Below are positions 6,093 through 6,523 of a stretch of 6,523 bases of DNA, piece by piece (position 1 is the stretch's first letter; the number at the start of each line of letters is the position of its first letter). The stretch comes from an uncultured Flavobacteriales bacterium. Its GTDB lineage: Bacteria; Bacteroidota; Bacteroidia; Flavobacteriales; Vicingaceae. The stretch spans positions 1-6,523 of the forward strand of contig CAJXFJ010000101.1 of NCBI GenBank assembly GCA_913052515.1, written 5' to 3'. A program made the translations under genes and the position numbers. A model generated the notes under the pieces. That model saw only the letters and a list, made by a program, of their open reading frames with translations, searched no databases and was not told the DNA's origin.

Positions 6093-6523
6093 ATGAAAAC
6101 CGCTTTTACTATTTCACTTCTTTTTATTTATAGTCTTGTTAATTCCCAGTCAAATTGGGTTTCGGTTGGACCTCCGGTTGGTGACAACTTCTATTCAATA
6201 ACCACAACTCCTGATTCCACCTATTTTGCTGCAACTTTTGCACCTGGGAAAGTATATAGATCAGTGGATAAAGGAAACACATGGATTCCAATTTACACAA
6301 ATTCAAATTATATATTCAAAGCTATTTGCTTCATTTCTAACCAAGTAGGATTTATAGCAGGTAGAAGCAATACTAGTTCTGTATTAAGAACTATAGATGG
6401 GGGAGCAACATGGTCAAATATGACAGTTCCAAATATTAATACCCTAAACGACATTTACTTTTCAAATAGCAATGAAGGCTATGCGGTAGGGCAATATGGG
6501 ACATTATTAAAAAGCTCAAATTT
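6093..6523 (+). CDS. Secreted YCF48/BNR-like repeat protein (3' end cut by window edge)
   Basis: An open frame runs from the ATG at 6093 to the window end: 143 codons plus two bases, no stop. It begins with a signal peptide (MKTAFTISLLFIYSLVNS, likely cleaved before Gln19). The mature part contains short repeats of the type V-Y/L-R-S/T-x-D-x-G-x-T-W: VYRSVDKGNTW near residue 61, VLRTIDGGATW near residue 99, and a third beginning at GQYGTLLKSSN. Between them are strands such as YAVGQYG and GFIAGRS. This is the pattern of YCF48-like or BNR-type beta-propellers, common in secreted proteins of Bacteroidota. Such proteins often end in a type IX secretion C-terminal sorting domain, but that end is outside the window. 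It starts 10 bases after the dehydrogenase stop, so it could be read through from it. Its role (adhesion, polymer binding or other) cannot be told. Confidence 0.75.
   Translation, partial: MKTAFTISLLFIYSLVNSQSNWVSVGPPVGDNFYSITTTPDSTYFAATFAPGKVYRSVDKGNTWIPIYTNSNYIFKAICFISNQVGFIAGRSNTSSVLRTIDGGATWSNMTVPNINTLNDIYFSNSNEGYAVGQYGTLLKSSN

Noticed and set aside
1..6523. CRISPR arrays, insertion sequences, tRNA or rRNA genes, defence systems
   Set aside because: No spaced direct repeats, terminal inverted repeats with a transposase, cloverleaf sequences or defence-type proteins were seen; the recognisable genes are core or ordinary secreted-protein genes.

Overview
The window looks like a piece of the chromosomal backbone of a Bacteroidota bacterium, most likely Flavobacteriales-like. 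The clues are AT-rich DNA, no recognisable Shine-Dalgarno sequences, a DUF4286-type small protein beside rsmA, RsmA with the GNFPYN form of its active-site loop, and secreted beta-propeller-type proteins. This placement is inferred from protein character, not from a phylogenetic marker search. All recognisable genes are on the + strand.

Layout. Bases 1-2707 hold three tightly packed genes: a small putative lipoprotein (5' end cut off by the window edge), a 620-residue exported TPR protein, and a 101-residue DUF4286-like protein. They are followed without a gap by rsmA (ksgA), the 16S rRNA adenine dimethyltransferase. Each of the three junctions is a 4-base stop/start overlap (ATGA, ATGA, TTGA), so these four genes are almost certainly one translationally coupled operon, and rsmA uses a TTG start. 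After a 78-base gap comes mgtE, a complete Mg2+ channel/transporter with N domain, CBS pair and five-helix membrane domain. A 220-base gap without a convincing gene follows. Then comes a 313-residue D-2-hydroxyacid dehydrogenase with its Arg/Glu/His catalytic set intact and no ACT domain. Ten bases after its stop begins a secreted YCF48/BNR-like repeat protein that runs off the right edge.

How the genes relate. The first four are linked by structure (overlaps) more than by obvious function: two exported, helical, probably periplasmic or outer-membrane proteins are co-translated with a small protein of unknown function and a ribosome-maturation enzyme. mgtE (Mg2+ homeostasis) and the dehydrogenase appear to be separate transcription units, although no strong promoter or terminator is visible between them. 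The last gene looks like the start of a more variable, secreted-protein region.

I found no mobile element, CRISPR array, tRNA, rRNA or clearly new system. The points most worth a second look are the coupled operon with its uncharacterised envelope proteins, the TTG start of rsmA, and a 25-codon ORF in the mgtE-dehydrogenase gap.
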